64,000 bases of DNA from assembly GCF_033439725.1 (NCBI RefSeq), contig NW_026944389.1:2170001-2234000 (forward strand). Direction: 5' to 3'. Under the pieces are notes generated by a model that was not told where the DNA came from, made no database searches, and worked only from the letters and a program-made list of their open reading frames with translations. Within the stretch, counting starts at the first letter, position 1; each line of letters begins with the position of its first letter. Source of the stretch: Neurospora tetraspora (Eukaryota; Ascomycota; Sordariomycetes; Sordariales; Sordariaceae). Both the position numbers and the translations under genes were made by a program. Of this stretch, positions 1-12,139 are shown one piece after another.

Positions 1-614
1 ATGGAGCCAAGCCTGAATTGGCGCGATTCCGCGTGCGGGGAGCCAAGGGGGGTGAGGGGAAAATGGAAATTGAGGGGGCGCGTCTTCGGCTGTCGGTTCG
101 TGGGTGTGGAAATCCACATCCACATGCTGCGACCAGCCTGCTGCCAGCCGCAGAGGCGTGTTCAGAGGGTACCTTCCAAGTGATGTGCCCCATGAGCGTG
201 ATGGTGGTATCTGCTAACAGCCCAGCTGAAGTGATTCCTGCCACGGCGCTTTGCCTGTGCCGCACCCACTCACGCAAGAGCTCTAGAGCGAGGTACCTTA
301 CCTTAACCTCTACACCATTCCATCCCATCTGTCTCAATTAATTCAGCCTGCCGTGGTTACATGCTGCTGCCCCGGGCTCTGGCATTGACAACATCGCGTC
401 GGCATTGCCACCACTAGCCGCAGCTGCGCTCGATCCCGGTTGTGCGGTTTTGCAGCGATAGTAGCGCTCGCAGGATTTTCTCGCCCCGTCGTCGTCCAAG
501 TGTCCTGCTTCTATTCGACCTCTCCGCGCTTTAGTAGTTCGTCGGGCGGCAACAACCTCTTGGGCATTTATTCGAACCTCTATCTATTGGGTAGCAGCCT
601 TCCAGTGCCAACGG
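1..614. other. Intergenic / MDV1 upstream region
   Basis: No convincing gene. Short open frames here have no recognisable protein character. The stretch just before the MDV1 start is pyrimidine-rich, as expected for a fungal promoter and 5' leader. A motif AGGTACCTTACCTTA lies at about 291-305 and belongs to a GGTACC/CCTTA-type motif that recurs in other gaps of this window. Confidence 0.5.
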
Positions 615-2835
615 ATGGCCAGCTCCGACCAGAACCGTGATGCGTTCCCCGACGATGTGTCGATTGATGACGATACCTCCGTAATCTCTGTGAGCTCTCC
701 TCACCTCCGTCCTTCTACACTCTTTCTACCACTATGACCCCCTTCTGTCGTCCCTAAATCCCATTCGCATTGCGCCTGGCGCAGCCCGAGAGTCCCAGAC
801 TAATGAAAGATGGGGGAACTGCAACAGACGCGGGGTCTTGAGGCCTTCGGTCGCAAAGTGACGACAACCGCAAGTCACTTGATAGGCCCCATTACCGACC
901 CGACCTCTCATCCTCACTACCAAACCGCCATGACCGAGATACACAAGCAGCTCCAGAAGCCCACGCTTCAACGGAGCGTCTTCGCTATAGCGCGTACTAC
1001 GCCCACCGATTTAGTGCGCTCCAAGCTGTCGTCAAAGGAAATTGAATCTCGAGCACTGGCCTACGTGCCCGATGAGCTTCTCAGAAACATCCCTGCCAGC
1101 TCCAACTCATACTCGTTATTCCAGGGCTTTCAGGCCAGTTTTCCCGACTTTACCGATGATGGAAAGAAGCACAAGCGACGGGTTTCTCGGGGGAGGAAGA
1201 TGCTCGATGAGAGCCCAGTGCAACCAGGAAGCCCACACGCGGTACAGAGGTTAAAGAAGGACAAAGCGTCAATGATGCACCAGCTTGAAATGCTTGGTGT
1301 TCGGAAGAATATGGCTAGCAGCGAGATCCGTGAGATTGACAACAAGATTGCCAACCTGCACGGCATGAGAAAGATCATTCTCGACAGGTTGGCTAATCTT
1401 GAAAAAGAGGAGGCGGTGCTAGAACATGACAGTAAGTGTTTCTGTTCTTAATTTTTGGACCTCTTACTAACCACAAGTTGTAGTCATGGATGTTGAGAGC
1501 CGGTTGGACGAAGCTCAAGAACTTGCTGATGAGGAGGAATTGTTGGCTATGGCGACACCGAACAAATCTGAGGAGGATCTATCAAGAACTGAAGAAGGAT
1601 TCATGTCGCAATCGATCTACGAGAAATTGCCAGCTGCCAACACTGCTCCGGGCAAGAAGAAGCCTCGCAACCACCGCAAGAAGTCACTCCCGATTCTCCA
1701 CGAGCATTTTGAACCAGGCACCATGATCCGCTCGATGCGCGCGCACCAGGATAACATCACGGCTCTCGACTTCGACGCTCCTTTTGGTCTTATGGTTTCC
1801 GCTGCTGTGGATGACTCGGTTCGTGTTTGGGACTTGAACGCGGGACGCTGCATCGGTACTCTTGAAGGTCACACGGCATCTGTGCGCACTCTTCAAGTCG
1901 AAGATAACTTCTTGGCTACTGGTTCAATGGATGCGACAATCAAGCTGTGGGACTTGAGCAAGGCCCACTACGACCCTCAGGGTAGCCAGGAGGTCGACGA
2001 GGAGGACGAGGACCTTGCCTTTGTGAACCCGGATGATCACGCAGTCGACCCACCTGCCGGAAGCATGGCTGATTGCCCTCTTTTCACTCTGGAGGCCCAT
2101 CTGGACGAGATTACGGCTTTGCATTTCAGGGGAGATGTGCTCGTTTCTGGTTCCGCCGATAAGACGCTTCGTCAGTGGGATCTCACCAAGGGTCGTTGCG
2201 TGCAAACGTTGGACGTGATGTGGGCCGCCGCCCAAGCCACCGCTATGGGTAGCAGTGACGGTCCCTGGAGGCAGACCAGCCGCTCTGCCGACGGATCGGC
2301 AGACTTCGTTGGTGCTCTGCAGGTCTTCGAATCTGCTCTGGCTTGCGGTACTGCTGACGGTATGGTTAGACTCTGGGATCTGAGAAGCGGACAGGTGCAC
2401 CGAAGCCTGGTTGGACATACTGGCCCGGTTACCTGCCTCCAGTTTGACGATGTTCATCTCGTTACTGGCAGCTTGGACAGAAGTATTCGTGTAAGCAATC
2501 CCTTCATTCAACTATGACACCACGAAACGAACTGGCACTGACATTGCTTTTCATCACAGATTTGGGACCTTCGCACTGGATCAATCTTCGACGCTTACGC
2601 ATATGATCACCCTATCACCAGCATGATGTTTGACACCCGCCGGATTGTTTGCGCTGCTGGTGAGGATGTGGTCAAGGTGTACGATAAGGTTGAGGGACGG
2701 CACTGGGATTGTGGCGCCGGCATCACTGAGGCGGAGAAGGCCAAGTCCCCTGCCATTGTCGAACGCGTGCGCATCAGGGACGGCTACATGGTTGAGGGCC
2801 GTCAAGACGGTGTCGTCGGCGTCTGGACATGCTAA
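615..2835 (+). CDS. MDV1: Mitochondrial division protein 1 (WD40 adaptor)
   Basis: Adaptor that links the outer-membrane protein Fis1 to the dynamin Dnm1 during mitochondrial (and peroxisomal) fission, on the cytosolic face of the organelle. Exons read as 615-689, 828-1431, 1484-2490 and 2560-2835, giving 653 residues, close to the usual family length. The N-terminal third carries the conserved stretch [20 protein letters not shown] just after the first intron. It is followed by a long coiled coil (about residues 165-250) rich in E, L and K, then a basic linker and seven WD40-like repeats with WDL/WDLR blades (for example [43 protein letters not shown]). The start at 615 was chosen because the short first exon ([14 protein letters not shown]) joins in frame to the conserved segment. 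All three introns are GT-AG with short fungal lengths. The main alternative, the CAF4 paralogue, is a yeast duplication, so MDV1 is the better name. Confidence 0.93.
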
Positions 2836-4038
2836 AAGCGACATGAATCGGGGGTTTGCATTGCTTGTACGAATATGACACTATACGACACGACTTGAAC
2901 AGGATTGGAGCAAAGGGGCGGCCACGTATATTGATTTATATATTTTTATGAAGAAGACTCGTTTAGCGATAAAATGAAGTCAATGTTAGGGTTCTTTGGA
3001 TACCTTTGGGTATTTATGAATGTTCGTCTCCAACGCCAAGGTTGTCTAGAAGGCAATATACACCAGCTACACTTGGTGTCCTTCACCGCACCGGTGCAAA
3101 ACTGAGTCGATCCAAGGTTGAGTGATGTAGCCCCGTTATTTATATGTCTCCGAGCCACGTACGACTTATCCCCAACTGAACCAACCTGAAGCATCAACCC
3201 CATTGAAGGAATAGGTGAACGCGCTTGGGCGCAAGTGGGGATCATCCCCAATGTCGAAGTCATGAAATCATCGGAGCAGCGTCCGAAGAGGGGGTAAAGG
3301 TGCTTCCGGTCTTTACACCGGCCTCATTCTTACTTCCGGTCGTTGGACTCCCTCCGCGGAGACAACCTTATCTCCAGTCGGACTTATAAATCAACGATTT
3401 CTGTAGAAAGTGATGGCATAAGATCGAGTGGAGATCGTGGAAACATCCTCTGATCGTTCGGGAAGTTTGGCAACCCCGGGGAGCGGACGCCCTTGGCCCA
3501 CCTTGGGTTTGAACCCCACTTGCCTACTTGTACATGGTGACGGCACGCAGCCGGAGTACACGGACTCTGATATCGAAACCATCACCTTCGTCTTCTCGGG
3601 TGCCCGAACATTTCCAGTCTTCTTGTGTGCCTGGCATCCCACCGTGGAAGAGCGTAGAGATCTGATCCCCGCTTCAACTTGCCATTGCCTTCAAGCCGAT
3701 CCCACTTGTACCCGACACTGCACTACTTGCTCCCGCCTCCGTGATCTCTCTCTGCCTATCTCTGCCTATCAACTTGCACAGAAGGAAAGAACGACCTTCA
3801 GGTCTACCTTCCGTTGTTTAACGAAGTGCTATCCTTGTTTCTCTTTTTACGTATCCCTGACCTTTACTCGAGCCTGATCTGAACTCAGATACCTACCGTA
3901 CATATAAGCTCTCTTCCGTCCCTCGTCCGTTCCCTCGTGTGAACCTCGTGCATCTGTCAGGCTTTCAGTCTTCAGTCTTTCATCTCACAGTCTTCCTTTC
4001 GTCCAATCTCACCTATATACCTTCAACTTTGACTCAAA
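2836..4038. other. Intergenic 1.2 kb between MDV1 and aldo-keto reductase
   Basis: Nothing gene-like seen. A 149-codon open frame at 3428-3877 lacks family features. The last 250 bases before 4039 are strongly CT-rich and are probably the core promoter and leader of the reductase gene. Confidence 0.5.
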
Positions 4039-5479
4039 ATGGCCCTCCCAATGGCACCTCCCCCCAAGTCGCCCCTCGGCCGCTACCGCCTGCTGTCCCC
4101 TACTGCATCCGTCCGCGTCAGTCCGCTTTGTCTGGGAGCGATGAACTTTGGCGATGCTTGGTAGGTTTTACACATTGGCTTTGTGCTGTTAACCGTTGGT
4201 GAATAGTTTGATTACTAACCTGCGGAACTTTACTTTACAGGCAAGATTATATGGGAGCGTGCAATCAAGAGACTACGGAGAGCATCTTGGACTTTTACTA
4301 TGAGAACGGAGGTATGATGGAGTATCCTATGATCCCAGAAAGTGATTGACATCCAGGCTGACTTGATGATGTTTGGTAATGGGTAGGCAACTTCATTGAT
4401 ACCGCCAATAACTACCAGAAGGAGGAATCTGAGAAATGGATTGGGGAGTGGATGAAGAAATGGGGGAATCGGGATGAACTTGGTAAGTTGCTAATTAGCG
4501 ACCATCTGTGAATGCCTTTTGGGCGCATCACATGTTGCCAATGAGCAGACACTGATCGTCTTCCTAGTCATCGCAACCAAGTACACCACCAACTTCAGAG
4601 CTGGTTATGGTGAAACAGAGATCATGGCCAACTTCGGAGGCAACGGCACCAAGAGCATGCGGACCTCAGTCGAGGCCAGTTTGAAGAAGCTCCAGACGGA
4701 TTACATCGATCTCGTACGTTCTTCTGCTTCCAAACATCACACGCAGACCTGCTAACATGACCCTTGTACAGCTCTACGTCCACTGGTGGGACTTTACCAC
4801 CTCCATCCCCGAGCTGATGCAGTCCCTCAACCAGCTCGTCACCAGCGGCAAGGTTCTCTACTTGGGTGTTAGCGACACCCCGGCCTGGGTGGTCAGCAAA
4901 GCCAACCAGTACGCCCGCGACCACGCACTCCGGCAGTTCTGCGTTTACCAAGGCCGGTGGTCCGCCGCCTCGCGCGACTTTGAGCGGGAGATCATCCCCA
5001 TGTGCCGGGAGGAGGGCATGGGGCTCGCGCCCTGGGGCGCCCTCGGCGGCGGCAGCTTCAAGTCGGAGGAGCAACGACAGCAGCAGGCCAACGACGGCCG
5101 GAAGATCAAGGCGACGGAGGAGCAGATCAAGATCAGCCGGGCTCTGGAGAAGATTGCGCAGCGTAAGAACACGGCCATCACCTCGGTCGCCCTGGCGTAC
5201 GTGATGCACAAGGCTCCGTACGTGTTTCCGATTGTCGGCGGCCGCTCGGTCGAGCACCTGAAGGGTAACATTGAGGCGCTTAAGCTGGCGCTGTCAGCCC
5301 AGGATATCGAGGAGATCGAGGGCGCGGTTCCGTTCGATATTGGGTTCCCTAACTCGTTCCTTTATGGCGAGAAGGTTCCTGCCCACCCCAGTCAGGTCTG
5401 GTTGATGGGCATGGCGGGCACCTATGATTATGTCCCGGTGCCGAAGCCTATCGTGCCAACGGCGGAAGATGGTCAGTAG
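4039..5479 (+). CDS. Aldo-keto reductase, aryl-alcohol dehydrogenase / norsolorinic-acid-reductase type
   Basis: Predicted cytosolic NADPH-dependent reductase of aldehydes or ketones with an aldo-keto reductase barrel. Five exons: 4039-4160, 4241-4311, 4387-4482, 4568-4713 and 4772-5479, encoding 380 residues. The catalytic tetrad is visible: Asp69 and Tyr74 in FIDTANNYQ, Lys101 in IATKYT and His149 in LYVHWW. The C-terminal half has the cofactor-binding pattern [11 protein letters not shown] followed by APWGALGGG and PIVGGR. The C-terminal tail (YGEKVPAHP...) is typical of the fungal AAD/NorA-like subfamily of AKRs. Such enzymes occur both inside aflatoxin-type clusters and as stand-alone genes for aromatic aldehyde metabolism. 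No polyketide synthase or other cluster gene lies nearby, so a general or lignin-aromatic role is the likelier inference. The true substrate cannot be told from the sequence. Confidence 0.9.
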
Positions 5480-5770
5480 AGCCGACATCGCCGCCAGAGG
5501 TCATTGAAGGTTAGGTGGGAACAGAAGCTGTAGTGTTTGGACGTTTGAATGTGATCCGAGCTGGGCTATATTTGATCGTGGTAGGGTGTCAAACTGCTGC
5601 TGTGGAGGATGTCATAATCATCGTATGCGATGGGAAGAACTAATAAGCATGGAGCTTTCAAAAACCTATCTGGCACATTTTAGTACAAATTTGTCGGATA
5701 GAAATGTATAGTATTTGGGGGTATCTCAAAGCTGACATGAAACTTGTTTCCTTTCTCCTCTCGTTGTGCT

Positions 5771-7048
5771 TCAAACCCTTCGCTTGCCACCCTTGCCGCC
5801 AAGTGATAGCTTTTCCAGCCCCTTCTCTGCGTCTGACAAAGGCCTTCCAACACTAGCCGGAATCTCGAATACGGCTTGTTCCTCTTCCTCTTGTTGGTCT
5901 TCCTCATCTTCCTCGTCATCTGAATCGTCTTCGTTGTCATCCTCCTCGTCCTCGTCCTCGTCGAGTTCATCTTCCTCCACTGCCTCTCCCGCATCAATCT
6001 TTGCCTGCTGTTCCTGAATAGCCTTCTCCAGTTCCTTGAGCATCTTCTTGGTAAACCCTGAAGCTTCCACAGCAGCATCCAACCGCTTAGCACCGTCCTT
6101 GCCAACCGTCTTCTTAGCATCCTTGAAGAAAGGACCGGGTTGTGTGGGAACAAAGTGGAAGCGCTTCTTGAAGAACCTCTTGATGCATTCGACGTCGCGG
6201 TCAAAGTACATCTCGGCGTTTACGTGGTCCATAGACACCATTTGTGGGAAGTCGATAATAATCGGGACAAGGGTCACCGTCTCCGTCTCCTTCTCCTCGC
6301 CGTCCTCGATCGTGTACTTGTTGGTCCGCTCCTCCTTGATCAGAATGTTGAACTCGTTGAAATCACCATGGATGAGGCCGTGCTTGGCCAGTCGGAGGAT
6401 GAGGTCGATGAGCTCGGCGTAAAGGCTCGCGGGATCTGGGACCGAGGAGACCTGTCTGAGTGGTAGGGACTCGACCAGGCTCATGACGATGGTGTGTCGG
6501 GACTGATTAATCGGTTCGGGCACGGGGAAGCCTTCTTCTTGGAGAGCCTGCATGAAGGCGTATTCCTTCATGGCCGCGAGCCGCGAGAGGTACATCCACG
6601 AGCCGCCTTGCTTGTTGCGCAGGTAGTCGCGGTTAGACTTGACGGTGCGGAAGGAAATGCGGCCCAGGCGATGGATCTTGAGAATCTTCTGCTTGCCGGT
6701 CTTGTCGGCCACGATCATAATGTCGGATTCCTTGCCGACACCCACACGACTGCCGACGCTGTAGACGACATCCTTGGAGGAGTGGGTGTGCAGAGCGAGA
6801 TAGTCGAGACCGCCGTAGGTCAGTCGGTAGCCGTCGTACTTGGCCTCCTTCATGCGTCCAATGAGGCCTGACTTGGCAAGCGTCGCTATGCTCCTGTGGA
6901 CACCGCTGACACCACCCTTGAGACGGGACATTCTCTCGATCAGAGGGGTCGGGACAAGCTCGTGGTTCTTGCTGCCCATCTCGACGGCAGCCAAGACTTT
7001 CCAGTCTTCTGCCGTGAGATGGCGTAAAACTCTGGTGTCCAAAAACAT
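5771..7048 (-). CDS. RIO2: RIO2 atypical protein kinase/ATPase
   Basis: Single-exon gene for a 425-residue RIO2 family enzyme, which acts on late cytoplasmic pre-40S particles and is needed for 20S pre-rRNA cleavage. Residues 1-90 form the RIO2-type winged helix. The ATP-binding lysine is Lys124 in LKIHRLGR, the catalytic loop is HGDFNEFN with Asp229, and the metal-binding IIIDFPQ has Asp266, the position of the aspartyl-phosphate in the Chaetomium enzyme. The C-terminal tail (about 350-400) is a very acidic D/E run followed by a basic end. The start is the first ATG of the conserved MFLDTRVLRHLT opening. It is transcribed away from RPN1 across an 830-bp shared upstream region holding four GATAAG motifs. 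Confidence 0.96.
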   Translation of the reverse strand: MFLDTRVLRHLTAEDWKVLAAVEMGSKNHELVPTPLIERMSRLKGGVSGVHRSIATLAKSGLIGRMKEAKYDGYRLTYGGLDYLALHTHSSKDVVYSVGSRVGVGKESDIMIVADKTGKQKILKIHRLGRISFRTVKSNRDYLRNKQGGSWMYLSRLAAMKEYAFMQALQEEGFPVPEPINQSRHTIVMSLVESLPLRQVSSVPDPASLYAELIDLILRLAKHGLIHGDFNEFNILIKEERTNKYTIEDGEEKETETVTLVPIIIDFPQMVSMDHVNAEMYFDRDVECIKRFFKKRFHFVPTQPGPFFKDAKKTVGKDGAKRLDAAVEASGFTKKMLKELEKAIQEQQAKIDAGEAVEEDELDEDEDEEDDNEDDSDDEEDEEDQQEEEEQAVFEIPASVGRPLSDAEKGLEKLSLGGKGGKRRV

Positions 7049-7878
7049 GACTGTGGATTTTTGCTGCTAAACGTCGGTCTGCTTGCTGTGAGAAATTTCC
7101 TGTTGTTGTGGTGTCGTCCAAAGATCGAGGCTCTAGTCGAAGTACAGGCCCAGGTTGGGTGAAAGTGATATGATGTACCGACTCGAAACTTCAAAGCTGA
7201 TGTCCAGAACGGAAAGTGGGCGTCCCCAAATTCCAAATGCACGGTTGCGATAAGATCTTCCCGATAAGATAGGGCTGGCTGTGGGCTCGTGGAGGTGGTG
7301 GTCCAAACGCCAGGTCCAGGCCAGTAGCTTATCTTATCAGAAGCTGGGGAGGAGCGGAATTTGTATCTTCCAGTCTCTGATGACGCCTCATCCCCACCAA
7401 GGCTTCAGGACCCACTTGAGGCGGGCAGCATCGCAGGGGCGTTCTCAGCCAGACGGGGAGCTTCAGGCGGCAAGCGAGTCGCGTAACCACTTGTCTGCTG
7501 CAACCGCACCTGCTTGGCTGGAGCTCCCTGGCATTGACTCCACAGTACCGTAACTGCCACTGACCTTTGCTGGCTTCAGCAACTCGCTGCTTCTGGGCGA
7601 ATCTGTTAAGCTCCGTCCTCCAAACCGTCACCTGAACAACAAACTCAAACAACCCAACTCATCTCATCCACTTTTAATTCTGACATTCTGCTCACGACCG
7701 GACCTCAAGTTCCTGTCGCTCAAGCAATCTTGGTGACAAAACTTGAACATTTCTTCAGCAGCAAACGCCACCGCCGCGTTCATCGACCCCGGTCAACCCA
7801 ACCGACCTTGGTTTCCCCTCCAACTGGACCCATCGGCTTTGCGAATCCTCCCACCTACAACCATCACGACCATTAATC
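7049..7878. promoter_or_regulatory. Divergent promoter region RIO2 / RPN1
   Basis: Head-to-head upstream region of two housekeeping genes. It contains a tight cluster of GATAAG sites (listed separately) about 200-290 bp from the RIO2 start, and long CT-rich leaders on the RPN1 side. No open frame here looks coding. No clear yeast Rpn4-type PACE (GGTGGCAAA) was seen. Confidence 0.55.
7249..7340. promoter_or_regulatory. Cluster of four GATAAG motifs, two in each orientation
   Basis: GATAAG occurs at 7249-7254 and 7263-7268 on the plus strand, both followed by AT. Overlapping copies lie at 7328-7333 and 7333-7338 on the minus strand (CTTATCTTATC). The first copy reads GCGATAAGAT, one base from the ribosome-biogenesis PAC element GCGATGAGAT, which fits the RIO2 side. 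The sites could instead bind a GATA factor. The motifs are seen; the function is inferred. Confidence 0.45.
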
Positions 7879-10783
7879 ATGGCGCAAGAAAGCGACCTGT
7901 CCAAGACGGCCGATAAGGGCAAGGGAAAGGCCGTCGACGACGAGAAGAAACCCCAAGATGTCGATGGAAAGACCCCCGCAAGCGGAAAGAAGGAGGAGGA
8001 ACAGAATGGTGGGTTTCTCGGTCACTCCGACCGACTTTAGGTATCGGCGCCGGGCTTCTGCTGACAGCGCTTTGCGTTAGCTTCCGAGGAACTCAGTGAA
8101 GAGGATCAGCAGCTCAAGAGCGAGCTTGAGATGCTCGTCGAGCGGCTAACGGTTAGTTTTTCGCAATGACGTGATAGAGGCTTGAGACGGGCTTCTCTAA
8201 CAATGCATGTCTCCAGGAATCCGATGCGACCCTCTACAAGCCGGCCCTCGAGGCCATGAAGAACGCCATCAAGACATCCACATCCTCCATGACGGCGGTA
8301 CCGAAGCCGCTCAAGTTCCTGCGCCCGCATTATGAAACCCTGACGAAACTCCACGACGAATGGCTCGCTGGCCACGACAAGTCATCTCTCGCAGATGTTT
8401 TATCGGTGATCGGCATGACATACTCGGACGAAGACCGCCAGGATACTCTTAAATACAGACTCCTTTCTCCGACACAGGATATTGGATCGTGGGGTCATGA
8501 GTACGTCCGCCATCTCGCCCTCGAGATTGGCGAGGTCTACGCCAAGCGCATAGCCAACGATGAGCCGACTCAAGAGCTGGTCGATCTTGCCCTGGTCCTG
8601 GTGCCGCTCTTCCTCAAGAGCAACGCTGAAGCCGATGCCGTCGATCTGATGAGCGAGCTCGAGATCATCGAGGAGCTTCCCAAGTTCCTCGACGAGAACA
8701 CGTACTCGAGAGTCTGCCTGTATATGGTCTCCATGGTCAACCTCCTCACCTATCCCGACAACGAGACATTCCTTCGCGTAGCGCACAGCATCTACAAGAA
8801 ATACAACCAGCATACCCAAGCCATGGTGCTTGCGATCAGACTGAACGATCTCGGACTCATCGAGAACGATTTCGAGGCGGCGGACGAGGATCCTGCGCTT
8901 CGCAAGCAGCTCGCTTTCCTTATCGCGCGCCAGGGCATTCCATTGGAGTTTGAAAGGAGCAACGATGACGACGAGAAGATCTACGAGTGCCTCTCCAACC
9001 AGAAGCTGTCGGAGTATTTCAAGTCTCTCGGAAAGGAACTCAACATTTTGGAGCCAAAGACGACTGAGGATATCTACAAGAGCCACCTCGAGAGCAGCCG
9101 TGTCGCTGGTATGACCAACTTTGACTCTGCCCGACACAATCTCGCCGCTGGCTTCGTCAACGCTTTTGTCAATGCCGGCTTTGGGAGCGACAAGATGATG
9201 CTCGTTGGTAAGGACAAGGACAGCTGGGTGTGGAAGACCAAGGATGAGGGTATGATGTCTACAGTGGCGTCGCTCGGAACTTTACTCCTTTGGGACGTCG
9301 AAAACGGTCTCGACCACGTCGACAAGTATACTTACCTCGAGGAGGAGCAAATCCAAGCCGGCGCATACCTTGCGATCGGTATCATGAATACTAACGTTAG
9401 GACGGATTCCGAGCCCGCGATGGCCCTGTTGGCCGATCCCGACAAGCTTGCGCACAAGAACCCGCTCATCCGCGTGGCTACCATTATGGGTCTCGGATTG
9501 GCGTACGCTGGGTCTTGCAAGGAGGAGCTTCTCTCGTTCCTGGTCAACATCATCAGCGACCCTGAGGAGAGCATGCAGGTATCGGCCATGGCTGCCCTGG
9601 CCTGCGGTATGATTTTTGTTGGCTCCTCCAATTCCGAAGTCAGCGAGGCCATCGTGACTACCTTGTTGGACGAGGAAAGTGGGAGCCGACTCAATGACAA
9701 GTGGTCCAGGTTCCTTGCGCTTGGTTTGGGTCTCCTGTACTTCGGCCGCCAGGAAGAGGTGGATGTTATTCTTGAGACGCTCAAGGCGGTTGAGCATCCC
9801 ATGGCTAAGCCAACTGCTGTTCTTGCTGAGATTTGCGCCTGGGCTGGCACCGGTGCCGTCCTCAAGATCCAGGAGCTCCTCCACATTTGCAACGAGCACA
9901 TCGAGGATGGAGAGGAGAAGAAGGGTGAAGAGTTGCTTCAGGCCTACGCAGTTCTCGGTATTGGCTTGATTGCCATGGGCGAAGACGTCGGGCAGGAAAT
10001 GTGCCTCCGCCATTTCGGCCATCTTATGCACTATGGCGAAGCTAACATCCGACGAGCGGTGCCGCTGGCTATGGGTCTCATCAGCCCTAGCAACCCTCAA
10101 ATGAAGGTTTACGACACCCTGTCGCGGTACAGCCACGACAATGACAATGAAGTCGCCATCAACGCCATTTTTGCCATGGGTCTCTTGGGTGCCGGTACAA
10201 ACAACGCCAGACTTGCCCAGCTGCTTCGTCAGCTGGCTAGCTACTATCACAGAGATCAGGAGTCTCTGTTCATGGTCCGTATCGCGCAAGGTCTTTTGCA
10301 CATGGGCAAGGGCACCCTTACCGTTAGCCCCTTCCACACAGACCGTCAAGTGCTTTCGAACGTGGCTGCGGCCGGTCTCCTCGCGGTCCTGGTGGCCATG
10401 ATCGATGCCAAGCAGTTCATCACCTCGAACTCCCACTACCTGCTTTACTGGATCGTGACAGCAATGCACCCCCGCATGCTTGTTACCCTGGATGAGGACT
10501 TGAAGCCTTTGACAGTGAACGTCCGTGTCGGTCAGGCTGTTGATGTGGTGGGCCAGGCTGGTCGCCCCAAGACCATCACCGGCTGGCAGACCCAGAGCAC
10601 ACCAGTACTACTGGGCTATGGTGAGCGTGCTGAGCTCGAGGATGACCAATATATCAGCCTTAGCAGCACCCTTGAGGGTCTCGTCATTCTTCGCAAGGTA
10701 CGTGCAGATCGATAACATGACCTATAAGATTGTGTTTTACTAACCTTTTCCCGCAGAACCCCGACTGGGAGGGTGAGAAGTAA
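7879..10783 (+). CDS. RPN1: 26S proteasome regulatory subunit RPN1
   Basis: Largest non-ATPase subunit of the proteasome 19S base, a scaffold that docks ubiquitin receptors and shuttle factors. Four exons: 7879-8008, 8081-8151, 8217-10697 and 10757-10783, giving 902 residues, the normal size. The N-terminus is charged and lysine-rich (KGKGKAVDD), followed by a helical domain. The central region from about residue 400 shows the proteasome/cyclosome repeats with small-residue helices (for example GLGLAYAGS, ALGLGLLYFG, AVLGIGLIAMG, PLAMGLISPS, AIFAMGLLGAG, IAQGLLHMGKG). The last exon codes only for NPDWEGEK and a stop, a C-terminus I recognise from fungal RPN1, which supports the final small intron. 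Intron 2 uses the donor GTTAGT. Shares its upstream region with RIO2. Confidence 0.96.
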
Positions 10784-12139
10784 AGGGGCTGCAGGTTGGG
10801 CGATGTATAGGGTTATGTGATCTGGTGTGTTTTAGAACGTTGAGAGGGATCATTAGGAGGAGATGGAAGTATTCATCGAGAGCCAAAGAAAGGGAGGCTA
10901 AGCAGACACCACGCACATGCATATGCAGTAGAAAAGCGGACTATATCATTTAAACTGTGTCATAAGGTTCCTAACGGGTATTCAAGATAGCATTTCTGGG
11001 AATTCGATTGCAAAGGTTGTACAAAGGAGTCTTGTGGTTGATGCAGTTTGGATGGAAGAGGCTGAAGCCCCTTCATTCCACTGCATTTGATATTTACACA
11101 AAAGTCCAGCCGGCCTACTCCTTTTGTCTCGTCCGTGAGATGGGAAGGTTCAAGTTTTGTCGTAGCAGCCCGGTGACTCACTGTACGTAATCGTAACTTT
11201 TTGTATTGCTGAGGTCATTTGGGGAGTCAGTGGCGAGTGGATGTTGATTTTCCATGTTGCGCCAAGCGTGACCTCGGTGTCAACAAATAGGAGTCTCCGG
11301 GAATCGGATAGTAGAGTTGATATTACAAGCCTGACAAAAGTCAAAGATGGTGTTGTCCGTAAGCGTAGGAAGTTGTGAATAGAGGCAGGCGAGGTAGGTG
11401 TTAGTTGTCGCACCTACCCCGGTCCCGTCTATGCCGGGGACGGGGCTGCATAGGAAGAGCGCTTAGTGCTACCGGGCCTGCCATTCCGGTGGATGATCCC
11501 GCTAGCGCTACGGGCGCTCGAAGGGCGCACTCTTAACACGTCTGCCAGGGTCTAAAAGGCAAGAAGTGGGGGAAAAATTCCATGTCAGACAAATGTTAGT
11601 TGTTTTATTTCATTCCGAGTCATCTTTGGAAACTTTCATCGGTTTCTCTTTACCCGAACCTCCCGGCTGTCTGTCAAACTGTTCCTAAACCTCTTGAGAA
11701 CCATCCCCTCGGTTCCCTTCGGTGGCAGCTGTCGTCCCATCCTCAAAGAACCCTTTTATGCTTTCTGCAGTCTGCACGAACGCATCTGATCATCGGGTTC
11801 GTTGATTGGCTGGGTTGTTGCGTCACCGCAAAGACAAATTAGTCCCGTCTATTCCGCTCGAGCATCGAGGACACGGCGTTCTGCAGGTAAGTTATGCAGT
11901 GTTACTGTGGCTTTACAGCTATGACGGCTAACAATGTTGAGTAGGTTGTGACTATAAACATATGTAAAATCCAGGCAAGCTTGAATTTTCGATATCCAGA
12001 TTTGAAGGGATAGAAAAAAGGCGTGTCTTACATCAAAACCGCGTTCCGAGCTTCTCACCGTCTCTTGTGAAACAGAGGATCAAGTATTGGCGTGGGCCGA
12101 CCTCGAGAGGGAAAAGCTCAACAAGAGGAAAGGTCCAAC
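10784..12139. other. Intergenic 1.35 kb between RPN1 and MATE transporter
   Basis: No supported gene. A small inverted repeat (GGTAGGTG ... CACCTACC, about 11395-11417) is followed by a GC-rich patch up to about 11545 that does not fold into any RNA I recognise. The rest is AT/CT-rich leader-like sequence ahead of the transporter. Confidence 0.45.

Noticed and set aside
3428-3877. 149-codon open frame upstream of the aldo-keto reductase
   Set aside because: No recognisable features, no upstream or downstream exon partner, and it lies where a promoter and leader are expected.
9282-10469. 395-codon minus-strand open frame inside RPN1
   Set aside because: Antisense shadow of a highly GC3-biased real gene; its sequence has no domain pattern, whereas the plus strand is clearly RPN1.
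11413-11545. GC-rich block that might be a structured RNA
   Set aside because: No cloverleaf, no 5S rRNA boxes and only an 8-bp hairpin at its edge; insufficient support.
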